Source of the DNA: Croceibacterium_A sp044506565
Lineage (GTDB): Bacteria > Pseudomonadota > Alphaproteobacteria > Sphingomonadales > Sphingomonadaceae
Direction of reading: 5' to 3'
DNA: 14,267 nt
NCBI GenBank assembly: GCA_044506565.1
Contig: JBIQKN010000070.1
Span: 1 to 14,267 of the forward strand
Under the pieces are notes generated by a model that had not been told where the DNA came from, ran no database searches, and saw nothing but the letters and a program-made list of their open reading frames with translations. Of the stretch, positions 14,155 to 14,267 are shown in pieces. Every line of letters begins with the position of its first letter. Position 1 is the stretch's first letter. A program made the position numbers and the translations under genes.

Positions 14155-14229
14155 GGGCGCGTAGCTCAGTGGTAGAGCACACCCTTCACACGGGTGGGGT
14201 CGCAGGTTCAATCCCTGCCGCGCCCACCA
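14155..14229 (+). tRNA. tRNA-Val (anticodon CAC)
   Basis: A full cloverleaf is readable. The acceptor stem is GGGCGCG/CGCGCCC, the D stem GCTC/GAGC with loop AGTGGTA, and the anticodon stem CACCC/GGGTG. The loop TTCACAC gives anticodon CAC (14187-14189), reading GUG valine codons. The T stem is GCAGG/CCTGC with loop TTCAATC. The discriminator A and the 3' CCA (14227-14229) are encoded. It lies 68 bases after sppA; tRNA 3' ends are common integration sites, but only 38 bases follow here and no integrase is visible. Confidence 0.97.
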
Positions 14230-14267
14230 TTCTCCAGACGGCCCCGGCGACCACTCCCCTAACGAAT

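Noticed and set aside
12853..14175. Plus-strand open frame of 440 codons within sppA
   Set aside because: Out-of-frame shadow of sppA, Arg-rich, and it runs into the tRNA gene.
14155..14267. tRNA gene as a mobile-element attachment site
   Set aside because: No integrase, direct repeat of the tRNA 3' end or element genes in the 38 bases that remain.

Overview
The window looks like chromosomal DNA of a high-GC alphaproteobacterium, most likely of the order Sphingomonadales (Erythrobacteraceae/Sphingomonadaceae type). This is inferred from gene content, including a beta-propeller phytase beside a TonB-dependent receptor, a pyrB followed by a degenerate dihydroorotase, and a solitary ParA with SPOR-domain neighbours. 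It is not based on a database search. Nothing resembles an insertion sequence, prophage or CRISPR array. Codon use looks even throughout and the genes are packed with short gaps.

Left part, all minus strand. Positions 1-3294 hold a two-gene phosphate-scavenging unit: a TonB-dependent outer-membrane receptor and, overlapping it by one base, a lipoprotein beta-propeller phytase cut by the window edge. Three 7-base Pho-box-like units at 11-base spacing lie upstream, and an 8-bp hairpin overlaps the receptor's ribosome binding site. Positions 3416-4207 hold bacterioferritin and bacterioferritin-associated ferredoxin, each preceded by a Fur-like site. Positions 4274-6782 hold a DUF418 membrane protein and a secreted Sel1/SPOR protein.

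Middle, plus strand, 7026-9732. A compact three-gene operon encodes a ParA-type ATPase, a protein with a C-terminal ribbon-helix-helix-like segment, and a TPR/SPOR lipoprotein. It is divergent from the Sel1/SPOR gene across a 243-base intergenic region rich in inverted repeats. It ends at a strong intrinsic terminator. This cluster is the best candidate here for an undescribed system: a cytoplasmic positioning ATPase with a DNA-binding partner, genetically tied to peptidoglycan-binding septal-type proteins.

Right part. pyrB and a dihydroorotase-like gene (9832-12080, minus) form an ATGA-overlapping pyrimidine operon. The dihydroorotase-like protein has lost its metal ligands and is probably a structural partner of PyrB. 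Divergent from it is a full-length 67K-type sppA (12197-14086, plus), followed by a tRNA-Val(CAC) gene.
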